In this document: positions 7,329-8,459 of the stretch, one piece after another
Layout: every line of letters begins with the position of its first letter
Position numbering within the stretch: position 1 is the first letter of the stretch
Assembly: GCA_030624785.1 (NCBI GenBank)
Contig: JAUXJK010000072.1
Coordinates: 1 to 8,459, forward strand
Direction: 5' to 3'
Length of the DNA stretch: 8,459 bases
Source of the DNA: Actinomycetes bacterium
GTDB taxonomy: Bacteria > Actinomycetota > Thermoleophilia > Gaiellales > Gaiellaceae
Translations under genes and position numbers: made by a program
Notes under the pieces: generated by a model
Told to the model about the DNA's origin: nothing
The model's database searches: none
The model's input: only the letters and a program-made list of their open reading frames with translations

Positions 7329-7781
7329 CTACCTTCCCTCGTCGACGAGATTCGCTCGCGCGATCGCGTCGTAGGAAATCTGGGTTTCTCCGTCGGAGAG
7401 TTCAAGCACGACATCCGAATCGGTGGCGTTGACAATTCGACCTCGATAGTTGCGCCGACCCTCGCGAGGTACTCCAAGTCGGATCGCGACTGAGCAGCCA
7501 GTCGCGTTCGCGAAATGACTCGCGGTGCGCAACGGGCGTTTCACGCCCGGGGAGGAGACATCGATCGCGTAGCTCTCGAGATAGGAAGCGAGTGCGTTCG
7601 TCACGTTCTGACACAGGGAATGATCCACGCCCTGGGGATGATCGACGTACACGCAAAAACGTTCCGGGCCGAGCAGCTCGACAGCGAGCACGTCGACACC
7701 GGGAAGTGTCGTCGCGAGCACGTCGGCGATCTCCTCACGGAGTTCGTATTCGCGCCTGTGTGTAGCGGCGACAGCTGCCAT
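7329..7781 (-). CDS. rimP: Ribosome maturation factor RimP
   Basis: Assists early 30S assembly, acting around the S12-containing central region. The 150-residue length is typical. The N-terminal alpha/beta domain has VYVDHPQGVDHSLCQ (44-58) and the signature DVSSPGVKRPLR (74-85). The C-terminal SM-like domain follows, with NYRGRIVNATDSDVVLEL (111-128) and ISYDAIARANLV (135-146). The ATG at 7781 is the only start in reach. AAGGAG lies 14 nt upstream, a longer spacing than usual. It is the first gene of the tightly packed block, 170 nt from dtd, and its TAG is 2 nt from the nusA GTG. Confidence 0.95.
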   Translation of the reverse strand: MAAVAATHRREYELREEIADVLATTLPGVDVLAVELLGPERFCVYVDHPQGVDHSLCQNVTNALASYLESYAIDVSSPGVKRPLRTASHFANATGCSVAIRLGVPREGRRNYRGRIVNATDSDVVLELSDGETQISYDAIARANLVDEGR

Positions 7782-7795
7782 CGTTTCTCGAAAAG

Positions 7796-7801
7796 CTCCT
7801 T
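7796..7801 (-). promoter_or_regulatory. Ribosome binding site of rimP
   Basis: AAGGAG on the minus strand is a strong Shine-Dalgarno match, but it is 14 nt from the rimP ATG at 7781. No nearer in-frame start codon exists. The wide spacing could mean weak initiation or a small fold in between. Confidence 0.5.
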
Positions 7802-7810
7802 ACTTACGCA

Positions 7811-7833
7811 AAGCGGGCGCTGCGCGCCCACTC
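7811..7833 (-). terminator. GC-rich hairpin in the rimP-nusA-infB leader (candidate attenuator)
   Basis: On the minus strand GTGGGCGC (7824-7831) pairs with GCGCCCGC (7813-7820) around a GCA loop: 8 bp with one G-T pair, extendable by A-T and G-T pairs. Only three T follow, then GCG, so it is at best a weak intrinsic terminator. It could end dtd transcripts, or act as an attenuator between the putative promoter and rimP. The nusA operon of E. coli is autoregulated by NusA, which makes the second reading attractive but unproven here. Confidence 0.35.
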
Positions 7834-7861
7834 AGAATTCCGATGTGTGGGATGTTCCGTT

Positions 7862-7889
7862 GCGGTCAGGATAGCAAGGTAGGGACCGC
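7862..7889 (-). promoter_or_regulatory. Candidate promoter of the rimP-nusA-infB operon with flanking inverted repeat
   Basis: On the minus strand TGCTATCCT (7868-7876) resembles an extended -10 element (TG, one base, then TATCCT). No good -35 box lies 16-18 nt upstream. The element is bracketed by a perfect 6-bp inverted repeat, GCGGTC (7884-7889) and GACCGC (7862-7867), separated by 16 nt, which could be an operator or an RNA stem. The location is right for the start of the operon: after the dtd stop and about 80 nt before rimP. Confidence 0.3.
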
Positions 7890-7951
7890 CATTGGCTCCG
7901 CCCGATCTGCTGCGAGCGTAACTCAAGCCTTTGCACGCGCGCGAAACGCGC

Positions 7952-8389
7952 CTAGCGGTCGAGCACCAGGGTGACCGGACCGTCATTGATCAGCTCCACG
8001 GCCATAGCCGCGCCGAAGCTTCCGGTTTCGACGGCGACCTTCTGCTGCCTTAGCTCCAGCACGAATAGTTCGTAGATCTCTTTGGCGTGGTCAGGGCTCG
8101 CGGCATCCGAGAAGCTCGGGCGCTGGCCACGGGTGGTGTCCGCGATCAAGGTGAACTGACTGATCACCAGTGCGCCTCCGCCGGTGTCGAGAAGGCTGAA
8201 ATCAAACCGCCCCTCGGCGTTCGGAAAGATTCGCAGGTGCGCGATCTTTCGAGCCAGACTTGCCGCCGTCTCAGGGTCGTCGTCGTGTGCGACCCCGAGC
8301 AACACACAGAGTCCCGGGCCGATCGCGCCGACGAGCGAATCGTCCACACTCACGCGGGCCTGCCGAACGCGCTGGACTACTGCCCGCAC
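7952..8389 (-). CDS. dtd: D-aminoacyl-tRNA deacylase
   Basis: Hydrolyses D-amino acids, and wrongly attached glycine, from tRNA, keeping translation homochiral. The 145-residue length fits the DTD family. Seen are MRAVVQRVRQARVSVD (1-16), the catalytic-site SQFTL (77-81), the RGQRPSFSDAASPDHA segment (87-102) and the C-terminal FGAAMAVELINDGPVTLVLD (125-144). The latter includes the Gly137-Pro138 cross-subunit cis-proline motif, intact here. The start is GTG at 8389, with AGGAAGGG upstream. It runs in the same direction as rimP but is separated from it by 170 nt with a possible internal promoter, so it may form its own transcription unit. Confidence 0.95.
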   Translation of the reverse strand: MRAVVQRVRQARVSVDDSLVGAIGPGLCVLLGVAHDDDPETAASLARKIAHLRIFPNAEGRFDFSLLDTGGGALVISQFTLIADTTRGQRPSFSDAASPDHAKEIYELFVLELRQQKVAVETGSFGAAMAVELINDGPVTLVLDR

Positions 8390-8457
8390 TCCGATCCCTT
8401 CCTGGGCTGCTCATCGATCAGCATCAACGCGATCGTATCGACGGCGCCACAACGATA
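8377..8457 (-). CDS. Possible 3' end of a gene upstream of dtd (partial)
   Basis: An open minus-strand frame enters from the window edge and ends at TAG (8377-8379). It overlaps the start of dtd by 13 nt and gives 26 residues ending in IDEQPRKGSECGQ. Its codons have mostly G or C in third position, like the neighbours. A second frame in the same place stops earlier and looks less coding-like. I do not recognise the product; the fragment is too short to assign. Confidence 0.25.
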   Translation of the reverse strand, partial: YRCGAVDTIALMLIDEQPRKGSECGQ

Positions 8458-8459
8458 GA

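Noticed and set aside
6811..7374. 187-residue plus-strand open frame opposite nusA
   Set aside because: It lies wholly antisense to a certain nusA gene, shows no recognisable domain, and long antisense frames are expected in GC-rich coding DNA.
7939..7951. GCGCG-TTT-CGCGC mini-hairpin directly after the dtd stop
   Set aside because: The stem is only 5 bp in alternating GC sequence and no T-run follows, so it is not a convincing terminator.

Overview
The window is a compact run of bacterial translation and RNA-metabolism genes, all on the minus strand and read from high to low coordinates. The order is dtd, rimP, nusA, infB, a DUF503 (ylxP-like) gene, rbfA, nrnA (DHH phosphoesterase), truB, ribF, rpsO. 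This is the classic nusA-infB superoperon. Its genes cover transcription elongation and termination (NusA), initiation (IF2), 30S maturation (RimP, RbfA, S15), tRNA modification and quality control (TruB, Dtd), short-RNA and pAp turnover (NrnA) and flavin cofactor synthesis (RibF).

The high GC content, frequent GTG and TTG starts, the DUF503 gene between infB and rbfA, and actinobacterial-style NusA KH sequences point to Actinomycetota. A deep-branching class such as Thermoleophilia is my best guess, but that is inference from memory of family sequences, not a search.

From rimP to ribF the genes are nearly contiguous. The gaps are 2, 5, 8, 22 and 30 nt, rbfA and nrnA overlap by 17 nt, and truB and ribF share an ATGA. 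The longest non-coding stretch is the 170 nt between dtd and rimP. It holds a possible extended -10 promoter inside an inverted repeat, then a GC-rich hairpin ahead of a purine-rich ribosome binding site, and it is the likely control point for the operon. A 63-nt leader precedes rpsO, and the 94 nt after rpsO contain an 8-bp inverted repeat. No stretch over 300 nt lacks a gene.

I see no mobile element, CRISPR array, tRNA or rRNA, and no novel multi-gene system. The most unusual items are in NusA: an acidic insert in the N-terminal domain, and a C-terminal extension with a Cys/Cys/Cys/His motif that may bind metal. In addition, ylxR is missing from its usual place between nusA and infB, and IF2 has a short N-terminus. 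The rest is ordinary housekeeping.
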